Of a DNA stretch of 64,000 bases, positions 34,751-43,703 are shown piece by piece. The translations under genes and the position numbers were made by a program. The notes beneath the pieces were generated by a model. That model ran no database searches. It was given only the letters and a program-made list of their open reading frames with translations, and was not told the DNA's origin. The stretch is from Nitrospirillum viridazoti CBAmc (lineage in GTDB: Bacteria; Pseudomonadota; Alphaproteobacteria; Azospirillales; Azospirillaceae). The DNA lies in contig NZ_CP022112.1 in assembly GCF_000730165.1 (NCBI RefSeq), forward strand, positions 1-64,000, read 5' to 3'. Position 1 is the stretch's first letter, and each line of letters opens with the position of its first letter.

Positions 34751-36370
34751 CTAGCGCGCATCCTCCAATATCATCCGTGCGGCCCGGTCCGCGATCATCA
34801 TGGTGGGCGACGCGGTGTTGCCCGAGGTGATGCGCGGCATGACCGAGGCGTCGGCCACGCGCAGGCCCTGCACTCCGATGACCCGCAGGCGGGCGTCTGT
34901 GACGGCGTGAGGGTCGTCGGGGGCGCCCATGCGGGCGGTGCCCACGGGGTGGAAGATGGTGGTGCCCACGTCGCCAGCGGCCTGCGCGATGTCGGCATCG
35001 CTTTGCAGGTGGATGCCGGGCTTGTATTCCTCCGGTTTGAAGGCGGCCAGCGCCGGGGCCTGGGCGATGCGGCGCGCCAGGCGCAGGCTGTCCACCGCCA
35101 CCCGCCGGTCCTCCTCCGTCGCTAGGTAATTGGGCTGGATCAGGGGGGCGTCGGTGGCATCGGGGCTGCGCGCGTGGATGCTGCCCCGGCTGGTGGGGCG
35201 CAGATTGCAGACGCTGGCGGTGAAGGCGCCGAAGGGGTGCAGCGCGTCACCGAACTTGTCCAGCGACAGGGGCTGGATGTGGAATTGCAGGTTGGGGGTG
35301 GCGTATTCCGGGCCGCTGCGGGTGAAGGCGCCCAGCTGCGACGGCGCCATGGTCAGCGGCCCGCGCCGGCGCAGGGCATAGTCCAGCCCCATCCAGGCCC
35401 GCCGGGGCAGGGATTGGTACAGCAGGTTCAAGGTGGGCACGCCTGTCACCTTGAAGATGGGGCGCAGCTGCAGGTGGTCCTGCAAATTCTCCCCCACCCC
35501 CGGGCGGTCGGCGATGACCTCCACGCCCAGGTCGCGCAGCCGCTGGCCGGCGCCGATGCCGGAGCGTTCCAGCAGGGCCGGTGTGGCCACGGCGCCGGTG
35601 GCCACCACCACCTCCCGCCGTGCCGCCAGGGTACGGATGCCCCCGGGTGCGCGCAGGCGCACGCCAGTGGCGCGTGTGCCCTCGAACACCAGGCGGTCGG
35701 CCAGGGCGCCGGTGATGACGGTCAGGTTGGGGCGGTGGCGGACAGGGTCGAGGAAGGCACGGGCGGCACTCCAGCGCCGGCCGCCCTTCTGGTTCACCTG
35801 GAAATAGCCGCAGCCCTCGTTGTCGCCGCGGTTGAAATCCTCTGTGCGGGGTATGCCGCACTGCTCGGCGGCGTCGATGACGGCATCCAGCAGGGCCCAG
35901 CGGATGCGCGGGTGGTCGACATGCCATTCGCCGCCGGCCCCATGGAACAGGCTGCTGCCCGCCACATGGTCCTCCTGCGCCAGGAAGGTGGGCAGCACGT
36001 CGTCCCAGCCCCAGCCCTCCAGCCCCATCTGGCGCCAGCCGTCATAGTCGGCAGCCTGGCCGCGCATGTAGATCATGGCGTTGATGGCGGAGCAGCCGCC
36101 CAGCACCTTGCCGCGTGGATAGGCCAGGCTGCGGCCGTTCAATCCTGGCACCGCCTCGGTCTTGAACATCCAGTCGGCGCGGGGATTGCCGATGGCGAAC
36201 AGATAGCCGACGGGGATGTGGAACCAGATCCAGTCGTCCTTGCCGCCGGCCTCCACCAAGGCCACGCGCACGCCCGGGTCGGTCGACAGCCGGTTGGCCA
36301 GCACGCACCCGGCCGAGCCCGCGCCCACGACGACGTAGTCGAAGATGTCGGCTTGTGCGGCGGCGGACAT
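34751..36370 (-). CDS. GMC-family FAD oxidoreductase (choline/alcohol dehydrogenase-like)
   Basis: 539 residues. FAD-binding 'FDYVVVGAGSAGCVLANRLSTDPGVRVALVEAGG', GMC signature 'YPRGKVLGGCSAINAMIYMRGQ', second signature 'VVVATGAVATPALLERSGIG', and the C-terminal 'GTTIFHPVGTARMG' with the active-site His followed by 'ITSGNTASPTMMIADRAARMI'. It resembles BetA-type alcohol dehydrogenases, but no betaine genes are nearby. The next gene on the same strand upstream is a GH3 glucosidase; a joint role with its products is possible but unproven. Confidence 0.9.
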   Translation of the reverse strand: MSAAAQADIFDYVVVGAGSAGCVLANRLSTDPGVRVALVEAGGKDDWIWFHIPVGYLFAIGNPRADWMFKTEAVPGLNGRSLAYPRGKVLGGCSAINAMIYMRGQAADYDGWRQMGLEGWGWDDVLPTFLAQEDHVAGSSLFHGAGGEWHVDHPRIRWALLDAVIDAAEQCGIPRTEDFNRGDNEGCGYFQVNQKGGRRWSAARAFLDPVRHRPNLTVITGALADRLVFEGTRATGVRLRAPGGIRTLAARREVVVATGAVATPALLERSGIGAGQRLRDLGVEVIADRPGVGENLQDHLQLRPIFKVTGVPTLNLLYQSLPRRAWMGLDYALRRRGPLTMAPSQLGAFTRSGPEYATPNLQFHIQPLSLDKFGDALHPFGAFTASVCNLRPTSRGSIHARSPDATDAPLIQPNYLATEEDRRVAVDSLRLARRIAQAPALAAFKPEEYKPGIHLQSDADIAQAAGDVGTTIFHPVGTARMGAPDDPHAVTDARLRVIGVQGLRVADASVMPRITSGNTASPTMMIADRAARMILEDAR

Positions 36371-36461
36371 GAGGCGTTCTCCCAGGCGGCTGTTTTGCCG
36401 CCAGTGTCGGCCCCAGGGGTGGGGCCTGGCAAGCGCCGGGGTGGCTTGCCAGGCGATCCCG

Positions 36462-38822
36462 TCACGGCTTCAGGGTCTGGGCCTTCAGCGTCACGGTCTG
36501 CTTCTCCCCCAGGCTCAGGGCGTCGCTGCCCAGGGCCACGGTGTAGCTGCCGGCCGCTACCTTCCACTCATGGGCCTGGGCGTCGAAATCGGCCAGCAGG
36601 CGCGGGTCGACGCTGACACTGACCGTCTTCTTTTCGCCCGGCTTCAGGTCCACCCGGCCAAAGCCCAGCAGGCGGGTGCGGTTGCCCTGCGGGCCCGACA
36701 CCAGATAGACCTGCCCCACATCCTGGCCGGCGCGCTTGCCCGCGTTGCTCACGGTGAAGCTGATCTTCATCGCCTCACCGGCCTTGGTGCCGGCCGATGC
36801 CTTCAGCCCGCCTTGCGCGAAGGTGGTGTAGCTGAGGCCGTAGCCGAAGGGGAACAGGGGCGTCAGGCCCTTGGCCGCGTACCAGCGGTAGCCCACGTCC
36901 GACTTCTCCGGATAATGGGCGTCGATCAGCTTGGTGCGGTCGCGCTCATAGAAGCCGGCCAGCACCGGGCTGGGCAGCTGGCTTTCATCCTTGGGGAAGG
37001 TGATGGGCAGGTGGCCCGAGGGGTTCACGTCGCCGAACAGCACGTTGGCGATGGCCTGGCCGCCGCGCGTGCCGGGGTACCAGGCCTCCACCACGCCCGC
37101 GACCTTGTCCAGCCAGGGCATGGCGACGGGGCCGCCCGTCTCCAGCACCACGATGGTGTTGGGGTTGGCGGCGGCCACGGCGGCGATGACGGCGTCCTGG
37201 CCCTGGGGCAGGCTGAGATCCGGCACGTCCTGGCCTTCGATGTTCCATTGCGTGGCGAAGACGATGGCGATGTCCGCGTCCTTGGCGGCGGCCACGCTTT
37301 CGCTGACGTACCGGCCGTCGGCGAAGAACACGTTGTCCTTGCCGGCCTTGTCCTCGATGGCCTTCAGTGGCGCGTCGGGCTGATAGATGGCGTCGGAGAT
37401 GTGGACCAGCTCACCGGTGCCGCCGATATGGACGAAGGCGCCGTTCTTGTAGTCATGGTTGGGCCCGTCGGCCGCCAGCACCTGGGATGAGCCGCCGCCC
37501 GACAGCACGCCCACATCCGCCAGGCCGCCGATGACGGCGATGCGCTTGCCCTTGGTGAAGGGCAGCACGTCACCCCTGTTCTTCAGCAGCACGATGCCCT
37601 GTTCGGCGACCGTGCGGGTGATGTCGGCGTGGGCCTGGAAGTCGATGGGGCCGGTGGGCGCTTTCACATCGAACACGCCGGTGGCGAACAGGGAGCGCAG
37701 GATGCGCCGCACCATGTCCGACACACGGGCCGCCGGGATCTGGCCGCCCTCGACCGCCGCCTTCAGCGGCTTGTCGAAGAACACCTCCTTGTCGATCTGC
37801 TCACCCGACTGCTGGTCCAGGCCGTTGGTGGCGGCGCTCAGCGCCGGGGTGGCGCCCCAGTCGGACATGACCCAGCCGGGATAGGCCCAATCCCCCTTCA
37901 GCACCTTGTTCAGCAGGAAGTCACTGTCGCAGGCCCAGGGGCCGTTGACGCGGTTGTAGGAACACATGACCGAGCCGGGCTTGCCCGCCTCGATGGCGAA
38001 CTGGAAGGCCAGCAGGTCGCTTTCACGCAGCGGCGCCTCGTCGATCACGGCGCTCACGGCGCGGCGGCTCGATTCCTGGCTGTTGATGGCGAAGTGCTTC
38101 ACCGTCGCCACGATGTGCTGGTCCTGGGTGCCGCGGATGGCCTGGCCCGCCAGTGTGCCGGCCAGCAGGGGGTCCTCACCCAGATATTCGAAGTTGCGGC
38201 CGTTGCGCGCCTCGCGCGTCAGGTTCACCCCGCCGCCCAGCAGGACGTTGAAGCCCTTGCGCGTCGCTTCGTCACCCACCATGGCGCCGCCCTGGTAGGC
38301 CAGTTCCGGGCTCCATGTCGCGGCGATGGCCAAGCCGGCGGGCAGGCCGGTGGCGCCGTCGGGGCGCAGGCGGTGCGGGGTGGCGACGCCCAGGCTGGCG
38401 TCCGTCTCGCGCAGCGCGGGGATGCCCAGGCGCGGCACGCCGGGGATGTAGCCGGCGGACCAGACGACGCCGTCCGGCAGGCCCTCGATCTTGTAGGGCA
38501 GGGCCATGATGCCGTGCAGCATGCCGATGCGCTCATCCAGGGTCAGCTGGCTTTCCAGCAGGCGCGCCCGTTCATCCGGCGACAGCTTGGTGTTCATCCA
38601 CGGCCCCGGCACCGACGGGGTGGGCGGCACGGCGGCGGCGGTCGCCCGCGCCGACATCTCGGCCTCCAGCGCGATCTGGGCGTGGGCCGGCGAGGTCAGC
38701 ACGCCCCCAATCATCAGGGCGCCCCCAATCATCAGCGCACTGAGGGCGGCACCGGCGGCAAGGCGGCGGGCGAAGGCACGGGGCGTGGAAGGCAGGCAGG
38801 ACCCAAACGGCGCGTGGGGCAC
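36462..38822 (-). CDS. bglX: GH3 beta-glucosidase, exported
   Basis: 786 residues from a GTG with GGGAGTAG about eight bases upstream. A long signal peptide is followed by the GH3 N-terminal barrel ('[15 protein letters not shown]', '[15 protein letters not shown]', nucleophile Asp about 321 in '[11 protein letters not shown]'), the C-terminal sandwich ('[24 protein letters not shown]') and a fibronectin-III-like tail ('[12 protein letters not shown]', '[15 protein letters not shown]'). It releases glucose from beta-linked sugars in the periplasm. The signal peptide contains a duplicated [12 protein letters not shown] segment from a 16-bp direct repeat. An inverted repeat lies upstream at 38871. 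Confidence 0.92.
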   Translation of the reverse strand: MPHAPFGSCLPSTPRAFARRLAAGAALSALMIGGALMIGGVLTSPAHAQIALEAEMSARATAAAVPPTPSVPGPWMNTKLSPDERARLLESQLTLDERIGMLHGIMALPYKIEGLPDGVVWSAGYIPGVPRLGIPALRETDASLGVATPHRLRPDGATGLPAGLAIAATWSPELAYQGGAMVGDEATRKGFNVLLGGGVNLTREARNGRNFEYLGEDPLLAGTLAGQAIRGTQDQHIVATVKHFAINSQESSRRAVSAVIDEAPLRESDLLAFQFAIEAGKPGSVMCSYNRVNGPWACDSDFLLNKVLKGDWAYPGWVMSDWGATPALSAATNGLDQQSGEQIDKEVFFDKPLKAAVEGGQIPAARVSDMVRRILRSLFATGVFDVKAPTGPIDFQAHADITRTVAEQGIVLLKNRGDVLPFTKGKRIAVIGGLADVGVLSGGGSSQVLAADGPNHDYKNGAFVHIGGTGELVHISDAIYQPDAPLKAIEDKAGKDNVFFADGRYVSESVAAAKDADIAIVFATQWNIEGQDVPDLSLPQGQDAVIAAVAAANPNTIVVLETGGPVAMPWLDKVAGVVEAWYPGTRGGQAIANVLFGDVNPSGHLPITFPKDESQLPSPVLAGFYERDRTKLIDAHYPEKSDVGYRWYAAKGLTPLFPFGYGLSYTTFAQGGLKASAGTKAGEAMKISFTVSNAGKRAGQDVGQVYLVSGPQGNRTRLLGFGRVDLKPGEKKTVSVSVDPRLLADFDAQAHEWKVAAGSYTVALGSDALSLGEKQTVTLKAQTLKP
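38702..38735. repeat. 16-bp direct repeat in the GH3 signal peptide
   Basis: CGCCCCCAATCATCAG occurs at 38702-38717 and again at 38720-38735 (period 18), duplicating six residues of the hydrophobic core. It keeps the frame and looks like a recent slippage duplication. Confidence 0.85.
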
Positions 38823-38870
38823 GAACGTCTACTCCCTAGTTTTATTGCCGCCGGAAGGGGTCCGGCGGGG

Positions 38871-38892
38871 CATATGACAACCTTGTCATATG
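38871..38892. promoter_or_regulatory. 22-bp inverted repeat upstream of the GH3 gene
   Basis: CATATGACAA-CC-TTGTCATATG, perfect 10-bp arms, about 50 bases before the GH3 GTG. Likely an operator; no dedicated regulator gene adjoins, so it may be controlled from elsewhere. Confidence 0.6.
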
Positions 38893-39042
38893 GCGGACAC
38901 TCTAGGGTTTGGCCTGGTCGGGCGCAACCGGTTTTGTGCAGCTTTGTCGGTGAGGCCGGATGGCGGATGGCCGAATGCGCGTCTAGGCCGCTGGTGCGGC
39001 CCTGGGTTTGGCTGGAGCAAAATCCCTATCAGGAGGAAGACC

Positions 39043-39414
39043 ATGGCCGAGATCAAGACATCCGCCGGTACCACCATCCACATCGATGCCGGCGGCATCA
39101 GCACCCTGGTTGGTGGTCCATCCGGCACGGCGCTGGGCGGCCTGGCCGAAGGGGTGACGACGGCGGAGGCGCCGGACGCCCTGCTGGCCCGCCTGGGCTT
39201 GGCCCACGACTTCGCCCGTCTGACGCGGCCGGACGGGTCGGCGCTGTGGGTGCGGGGGTCGGCCGTGTCGCTGCTGCGCCCGCCTCTGCCCACAGAAACT
39301 CCGCCGGGCGGCACGGGCAAGGCGACGCTGTTGATCGGGGGCGCCCACCAGACGGTGGCGGAGGACATCGCCGCCGTGCTGGCCGCCGTGAATGCCGCTG
39401 GCGGACGGTTGTAG
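39043..39414 (+). CDS. Conserved-looking hypothetical protein
   Basis: 123 residues from an ATG with a perfect AGGAGG site about six bases upstream; the open frame extends to 38890 but this start is far better. The sequence 'MAEIKTSAGTTIHIDAGG' is followed by Gly/Ala-rich segments, with no membrane or signal pattern and no family I recognise. Convergent with the GlxA-type regulator, four bases apart. Confidence 0.6.
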   Translation: MAEIKTSAGTTIHIDAGGISTLVGGPSGTALGGLAEGVTTAEAPDALLARLGLAHDFARLTRPDGSALWVRGSAVSLLRPPLPTETPPGGTGKATLLIGGAHQTVAEDIAAVLAAVNAAGGRL

Positions 39415-39418
39415 CCGG

Positions 39419-40411
39419 TCACTCCGCCGCGTCGGCGAAACGGCTGCGATAGGCGGCAGGGCTGGTGCGCAGGCGGGCGCGGAAATGGTGGCGCAGGGTG
39501 TCGGCGCTGCCGAAGCCGCAGTCGGCCGCCACCTGCTCCAGCGGCAGGGATGTGGCCTCCAGCAGGGTACGGGCACGGTTCAGCCGCTCGGTCAGGATCC
39601 AGTCCTTGGGGCTGGTGCCGGCGGCCTCGCGGAAGCGGCGGACCAGGGTGCGCTCGCTCATGCGCGCCTGCACGGCCAGGCGGGCCAGGGGCAGGTCCTG
39701 GTCCAGGTTGCGGCGGATCCAATCGAACAGGGCGGACAAGGGCGCGGCCTCATCGGCCAGCGGCGCCTCTACGAACTGGGCCTGGCCGCCGTCGCGGTGG
39801 GGCGGGATGACCAGGCGGCGGGCCACCTGGTTGGCAATGCGGGCGCCGTGGTCCCGCCGCACGATGTGCAGGCATAAATCCAGGCCGGCGGCGCTGCCGG
39901 CTGAGGTCAGCACCGATCCCTCGTCCACGTACAGCACGTCCGGTTCCACGCGGATGTCGGGGAACCGCTCCGCCAGGGCCTGGGCATAGCGCCAGTGGGT
40001 GGTGGCGCGCTTGCCGGCCAGCACGCCGGCCGCCGCCAGGACGAAGACCCCGGAACAGATGGACACCAGCCGCGTCCCGGCGGCGTGCGCCCGGCGCAGC
40101 GCGTCCAGCAGGGCCGGCGGCACCGGGGCGTCCTTGCCCCGCCAGCCGGGGATGATGACGGTGCCGGCGTCGGCCAGATCCTCCAACCCACCGTCGGCCA
40201 ACACCTGGATGCCGCCCATGGCCCGCATGGGGCCGGTGTCGGCGGCGCAGACCCGGAACTCGTACCAGTCCACCATCTCCGGCCGGGGCAGACCGAACAC
40301 CTCCACCGCCACGCCGAATTCGAACGTGCACAAGCCGTCATAGGCCAGGACGGCCACGGTGCGGTTGTGCGGGGGCGGCGGAGCGGATGGAGTAGGGCGG
40401 CGCAGGGTCAT
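39419..40411 (-). CDS. GlxA-type AraC regulator (DJ-1/PfpI domain plus HTH)
   Basis: About 330 residues from ATG 40411 (frame to 40456). The N-terminal DJ-1/PfpI-like domain ('VAVLAYDGLCTFEFGVAVEVFGLPR', nucleophile-elbow 'VSICSGVFVLAAAGVLAGKRATTHW') is joined to a double AraC helix-turn-helix ('LARLAVQARMSERTLVRRFREAAGTSPKDWILTERLNRARTLLEATSLPLEQVAADCGFGSADTLRHHFR'). Regulators of this build control amino-acid or betaine metabolism genes; the target here is unknown. A TTGGCG-TGGG-CGCCAA repeat at 40485-40500, before its start, may be its own operator. Confidence 0.88.
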   Translation of the reverse strand: MTLRRPTPSAPPPPHNRTVAVLAYDGLCTFEFGVAVEVFGLPRPEMVDWYEFRVCAADTGPMRAMGGIQVLADGGLEDLADAGTVIIPGWRGKDAPVPPALLDALRRAHAAGTRLVSICSGVFVLAAAGVLAGKRATTHWRYAQALAERFPDIRVEPDVLYVDEGSVLTSAGSAAGLDLCLHIVRRDHGARIANQVARRLVIPPHRDGGQAQFVEAPLADEAAPLSALFDWIRRNLDQDLPLARLAVQARMSERTLVRRFREAAGTSPKDWILTERLNRARTLLEATSLPLEQVAADCGFGSADTLRHHFRARLRTSPAAYRSRFADAAE

Positions 40412-40536
40412 GGCATCCCATGAAACACCGGCGTGGCGGGGGCGCCAAGGGGGCATCGCCAGCGTGGCCGGAAATGCCTGTTTGTTGGCGTGGGCGCCAA
40501 GGCCTTACCTGGCAGATATAGTCTTTATCCATCAAA

Positions 40537-40555
40537 TGCATTACACTGTAATGCA
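40537..40555. promoter_or_regulatory. Inverted repeat, antitoxin operator candidate
   Basis: TGCATTAC-ACT-GTAATGCA, perfect 8-bp arms, ending 19 bases before the antitoxin ATG and just ahead of its AAGGAGG. Typical placement for RelB/DinJ autoregulation. Confidence 0.7.
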
Positions 40556-40574
40556 AGCTATGAAGGAGGATGCG

Positions 40575-40889
40575 ATGGTCAGCAATGCCTTGGTGCAGAC
40601 GCGCATTGACGCCGATGTGAAGGAGCGGGCTGCCGCCGTGCTGGAAAGCATGGGGCTGACAGTATCGGATGCCGTCCGTATCCTGCTGACCCGGACCGCC
40701 AATGAGGGGGCGCTGCCCTTCCTGCTAGCGGATGGTCCGGCCCACGATGCCTGGTTTCGCGCCAAGGTGCGCCAAGCGCTGGAAGATGCCCGCCCCAGCC
40801 TGGAGGAAGACGAGGTGGAGGCCCGTTTCGCGCAGCGGCGCGACGCCCTGCGCCGGGTCGCGGGCAACGCGGACGGGGGTGACACGTGA
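40575..40889 (+). CDS. RelB/DinJ-family antitoxin
   Basis: 104 residues. The ribbon-helix-helix 'NALVQTRIDADVKERAAAVLESMGLTVSDAVRILLTRTANEGALPF' is the DinJ signature, followed by a charged toxin-binding tail. ATG 40575 has AAGGAGG ahead; the frame is open upstream to 40359 but without good starts. Its stop overlaps the GTG of the broken toxin gene by four bases (GTGA). Because the toxin is interrupted, this antitoxin is probably an orphan. Confidence 0.9.
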   Translation: MVSNALVQTRIDADVKERAAAVLESMGLTVSDAVRILLTRTANEGALPFLLADGPAHDAWFRAKVRQALEDARPSLEEDEVEARFAQRRDALRRVAGNADGGDT

Positions 40890-41173
40890 AACTGCGCTGG
40901 TCCCCCTGGGCCGTTACGGACCGCGAGCGCATCTTCGACTATCTGGCCGAGCGGAATCCCTAAGCCGCTTTGGTCATGGATGATCGTATCCATGCCGCCG
41001 TTCAAGGCTTGAAGGCCTTTCCCGAAAAAGGTCGGCCCGGGCGTGTGCCGCCGACGCGAGAGCTGGTGATCCCCGATACACCGTACATCGCCGCGTATCA
41101 TGTGGAAAAGGGCGTTATCCTTATTCTACGTGTCCTGCACACGGCGCAGCTTTGGCCGGAGGATTTGCCCTAA
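40886..41173 (+). pseudogene. ParE/RelE-type toxin, interrupted by an in-frame stop
   Basis: Reading from GTG 40886 gives 25 codons, 'VKLRWSPWAVTDRERIFDYLAERNP', then TAA at 40961-40963, and the same frame continues 'AALVMDDRIHAAVQGLKAFPEKGRPGRVP...YIAAYHVEKGVILILRVLHTAQLWPE' to the TAA ending at 41173. The two halves together are one ordinary ParE-fold toxin of 94 residues. A TAT or TAC (Tyr) codon at that point would fit, so a single-base change explains the stop. The second half alone could start at TTG 40970 but would lack the first helix. Confidence 0.88.
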
Positions 41174-41213
41174 CCGTTCAGGCTAGGGGTCACTCCTCCA
41201 GCGGTACGCGTTG

Positions 41214-41561
41214 TCAGCCGTGGTCGGCGTCCGGCTGCATCACCGCCAACTCATTGCCCGAGGGGTCGGTGAACTGGAAGCGGCGGCCCCCGGGAAAGCT
41301 GAAGGTCGGGCGGACGATGGTGCCGCCGGCGGCGGTCACGGCGGCCAGCGCCGCCTCCAGATCGTCCACCTGGATGACAGTCAGGGGGGCTTTGGTCGCC
41401 TCCGCCGCGTCGGCCTGCAGGCCGATGTCCACGTCGCCCGTCATGGTGCAGGCGTAGGTGGGGCCGAAGCCGGTCAGCGACCAGCCGAAGGCCTGTTCGT
41501 AAAAGCGCTGTGATGCCGCGATGTCGCGGGTGGGCAGCTCGATGTAGTTGGGGCGGGCCAT
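41214..41561 (-). CDS. VOC-family (glyoxalase-like) protein
   Basis: 115 residues. One vicinal-oxygen-chelate unit: 'YIELPTRDIAASQRFYEQAFGWSLTGFGPTYACTMTG', 'VIQVDDLEAALAAVTAAGGTIVRPTFSFPGGRRFQFTDPSGNELAVMQ'. The terminal Glu of the ExAVMQ motif could bind metal. Such single-domain proteins act as dimers in detoxification or antibiotic resistance; a specific reaction cannot be given. Confidence 0.85.
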   Translation of the reverse strand: MARPNYIELPTRDIAASQRFYEQAFGWSLTGFGPTYACTMTGDVDIGLQADAAEATKAPLTVIQVDDLEAALAAVTAAGGTIVRPTFSFPGGRRFQFTDPSGNELAVMQPDADHG

Positions 41562-41655
41562 GGGATCGCGTGCCTTTGTCCTGCGTTTGTCTGGTCGGAC
41601 CTTCCTAGCCGCGCCGGGTGACAGAAGCTGTCAGCAGGATCGGTCCCCCGGGGCA

Positions 41656-42174
41656 TCAGCGCCACGACAGGTCGTTGCGGGGCAGGCGCCCGGCGTCGTC
41701 GATTATTCGCACCTGATGGGGTGGCATCGGTCCCCAGGTCCAGAAGACGGCATTGATGTCGATGGCGCCGGCGCCGGGGGCGAAGCTGGGCACCAGGATG
41801 CCGACATGCCCCGCCTGATGCAGGCGCTGCGCGATCCGCCAACTGGCCGGCATCTTGCCCTGGTCGGCCAGATCCTCCCAGGCGCAGGCCAAGTCGGCCC
41901 CATCGATGCCATGGGCGGCCCGTTCGGCGGGGTCGGTCAAATCCACGATGCCCGCACAGTCCACCTCATAGGCCACCATCGTCATGGGCTGTGCCTTGAA
42001 GGGGAAGGCTTGCTGCGCTTCCAGCCAGGCCGCCTCAAGGCGGCGCGCGGTGTAGAGGGTGGGCAGTCCGGGTGGGTTGAAGCGCCCGCCGAACCGGGCG
42101 GCCCCGTCGCCGGAGTCCGGCAGGAATGCCCAACGCGGGTTGTGTGCCCGGTAGACCAGGCCAGTCAGCCTCAC
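41656..42174 (-). CDS. RES-domain toxin
   Basis: 172 residues. RES domain, with 'VYRAHNPRWAFLPDSGDGAARFGGRFNPPGLPTLYTARRLEAAWLEA' containing the catalytic-type Arg and Glu, and a distal 'ILVPSFAPGAGAIDINAVFW' region supplying the Ser/Asn. RES toxins deplete NAD+. The start overlaps the stop of the Xre-type antitoxin gene by four bases, antitoxin first, the standard order. The frame is intact, unlike the nearby ParE toxin. Confidence 0.88.
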   Translation of the reverse strand: MRLTGLVYRAHNPRWAFLPDSGDGAARFGGRFNPPGLPTLYTARRLEAAWLEAQQAFPFKAQPMTMVAYEVDCAGIVDLTDPAERAAHGIDGADLACAWEDLADQGKMPASWRIAQRLHQAGHVGILVPSFAPGAGAIDINAVFWTWGPMPPHQVRIIDDAGRLPRNDLSWR

Positions 42175-42539
42175 GCGTAGCCGCCGACGGCGATGCGGCT
42201 CAGGTATCGCTTCACCGCCTCGGCCCGGCCTTCCTTCACCAGGTCCTCGGCCGTCTGATCGCCAAAGGATGGGATGGGCTGCGCCCGGTACCAGGCGAAG
42301 GCCTGCGGAAGGGAACCTGACCAGGCCAGGATGCGATTGATGATCTCCACCCCGTCGCGCAGCCGGGCCTGGGTGCTGGGCGCGCGCAACCGGCTGGACT
42401 TGGAGACGGCGTCGCGGGACAGGCCCATCGCGCCTGCCAGTTCGGTCTTGGTGATGCGCAATTGGGTCGCCAGGCGGTCGGTGGCGACCAAGCCGTCGGA
42501 CGCCATCACTTCTGCCAGGAAGGCTGCTTGCGAGCCCAT
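42171..42539 (-). CDS. Xre/MbcA/ParS-type antitoxin
   Basis: 122 residues. N-terminal helix-turn-helix 'LATQLRITKTELAGAMGLSRDAVSKSSRL' and the C-terminal toxin-binding domain 'RLRDGVEIINRILAWSGSLPQAFAWYRAQPIPSFGDQTAEDLVKEGRAEAVKRYLSRI'. Partner of the RES toxin gene directly downstream. An AT-rich stretch before the start (around 42545-42580) should hold its promoter. Confidence 0.9.
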   Translation of the reverse strand: MGSQAAFLAEVMASDGLVATDRLATQLRITKTELAGAMGLSRDAVSKSSRLRAPSTQARLRDGVEIINRILAWSGSLPQAFAWYRAQPIPSFGDQTAEDLVKEGRAEAVKRYLSRIAVGGYA

Positions 42540-42726
42540 GGCCGCCTCATCAATTATCCGTATTTAGAGGCATAATATGGGGCAACAGAGGTGTTCGCGC
42601 CAGCCTTCTTCCGTTTAGGCGCCGCTTGGCTGGAAGTACCTGCATATTGGCTGGCGCGCCACTGGCGGGAATTCGGACGTCGGGCGACAAAATGCGCGTC
42701 ACCGTCGTCTGACAAGGATACCGATC

Positions 42727-43149
42727 ATGACCACCGCTGCTTACAGCCCCGCTTCCCCTTCCGTCGTCGCCAAGGCGCCGGCCGCCCCATCCCAGGCCGC
42801 CGCGGCTCATTTCGAAGCCAAGCTGGCGTTCGAGACCGACTGCGCCGACGTCTGGTACGCCACGAACCATGAGACCAAGGACTTCGTGCTGGTGGACGTG
42901 CGCACCCCGGCGATGCACGCCGCCGGCCATGTGCCGGGCGCCGTCAACATCCCCACCCGGCAGCTGAGCGAGGCGCGGCTGGCCGAGTATCCCGCCGACA
43001 CGCTGTTCGTCGTCTATTGCGCCGGGCCGCATTGCAACGGTTCCACCAAGGCGGCGTTGAAGCTGGCCAGGATGGGCCGTCCGGTGAAGGAGATGATCGG
43101 TGGCCTGACGGGCTGGATCGATGAGGGCCTGGGCCTGGCGCGGGCCTGA
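42727..43149 (+). CDS. Rhodanese-domain protein
   Basis: 140 residues with one rhodanese domain: 'DFVLVDVRTPAMHAAGHVPGAVNIPTRQL' and the active loop 'VVYCAGPHCNGSTKAALKLARMGRPVKEMIGGLTGWIDEG'. The catalytic Cys is about residue 98. An N-terminal Ala/Pro-rich stretch of 30 residues is not a signal peptide. Sulfur transfer or persulfide handling is likely; no partner is visible. Confidence 0.9.
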   Translation: MTTAAYSPASPSVVAKAPAAPSQAAAAHFEAKLAFETDCADVWYATNHETKDFVLVDVRTPAMHAAGHVPGAVNIPTRQLSEARLAEYPADTLFVVYCAGPHCNGSTKAALKLARMGRPVKEMIGGLTGWIDEGLGLARA

Positions 43150-43154
43150 TCCGG

Positions 43155-43631
43155 TCAGGTGAGGGTCTTGGCCATCTCGGTGGTCGGGCCCCAGCCTGCC
43201 TGTTCGTACAGGGGCCGGCCGGCCGCCGTGGCGTGCAGGATGGCATAGGCGACGCGGCGCCGCCGGAACTCCGCCTCCGCCAAATCCATCAGCTGGCGGG
43301 CCAGGCCCCGGCGGCGGTGGGTGGGTTCGACATAGACGTTCAATATATAGCCGCGCCGGCCTTCCCCGGGATGCGCGGGATGGGGCGGCCAGTCGATCTC
43401 CATCAGGCCGATGCCGGCCACGGCCGCGCCATTCGCATCTTCCAGGACGAAGCCGAAGTAGCGCCCGTCCGCCAGGCGGGGCGCCAGCCAGTCGCGGAAG
43501 GGTGTCGCCATGGACGCGATGGCGTCTTCCGGCCGGCCGGACTCGCGGAACATGGCGGTACGGTGCCGGCATACCAGGTCCAGGTCATCGGGTGTCAGCG
43601 GCCGACGGCTCAAGCGGTGGGTCAGGTCCAT
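43155..43631 (-). CDS. GNAT-family N-acetyltransferase
   Basis: About 158 residues from ATG 43631 (frame to 43664). The acetyl-CoA loop is 'GYILNVYVEPTHRRRGLARQLMDLAEAEFRRRRVAYAILHATAAGRPLYEQAGWGPTTEM', with the R-R-R-G-L-A motif and the final Y-E-Q-A-G-W. Substrate unknown. Convergent with the rhodanese gene, five bases apart. Confidence 0.88.
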   Translation of the reverse strand: MDLTHRLSRRPLTPDDLDLVCRHRTAMFRESGRPEDAIASMATPFRDWLAPRLADGRYFGFVLEDANGAAVAGIGLMEIDWPPHPAHPGEGRRGYILNVYVEPTHRRRGLARQLMDLAEAEFRRRRVAYAILHATAAGRPLYEQAGWGPTTEMAKTLT

Positions 43632-43703
43632 GCGATTCCCATTGGCGCGATTCCCCATTGGCATCGGGAATCCTTGTACGGCCAGGCGGGCCGCCAGGCC
43701 AGC

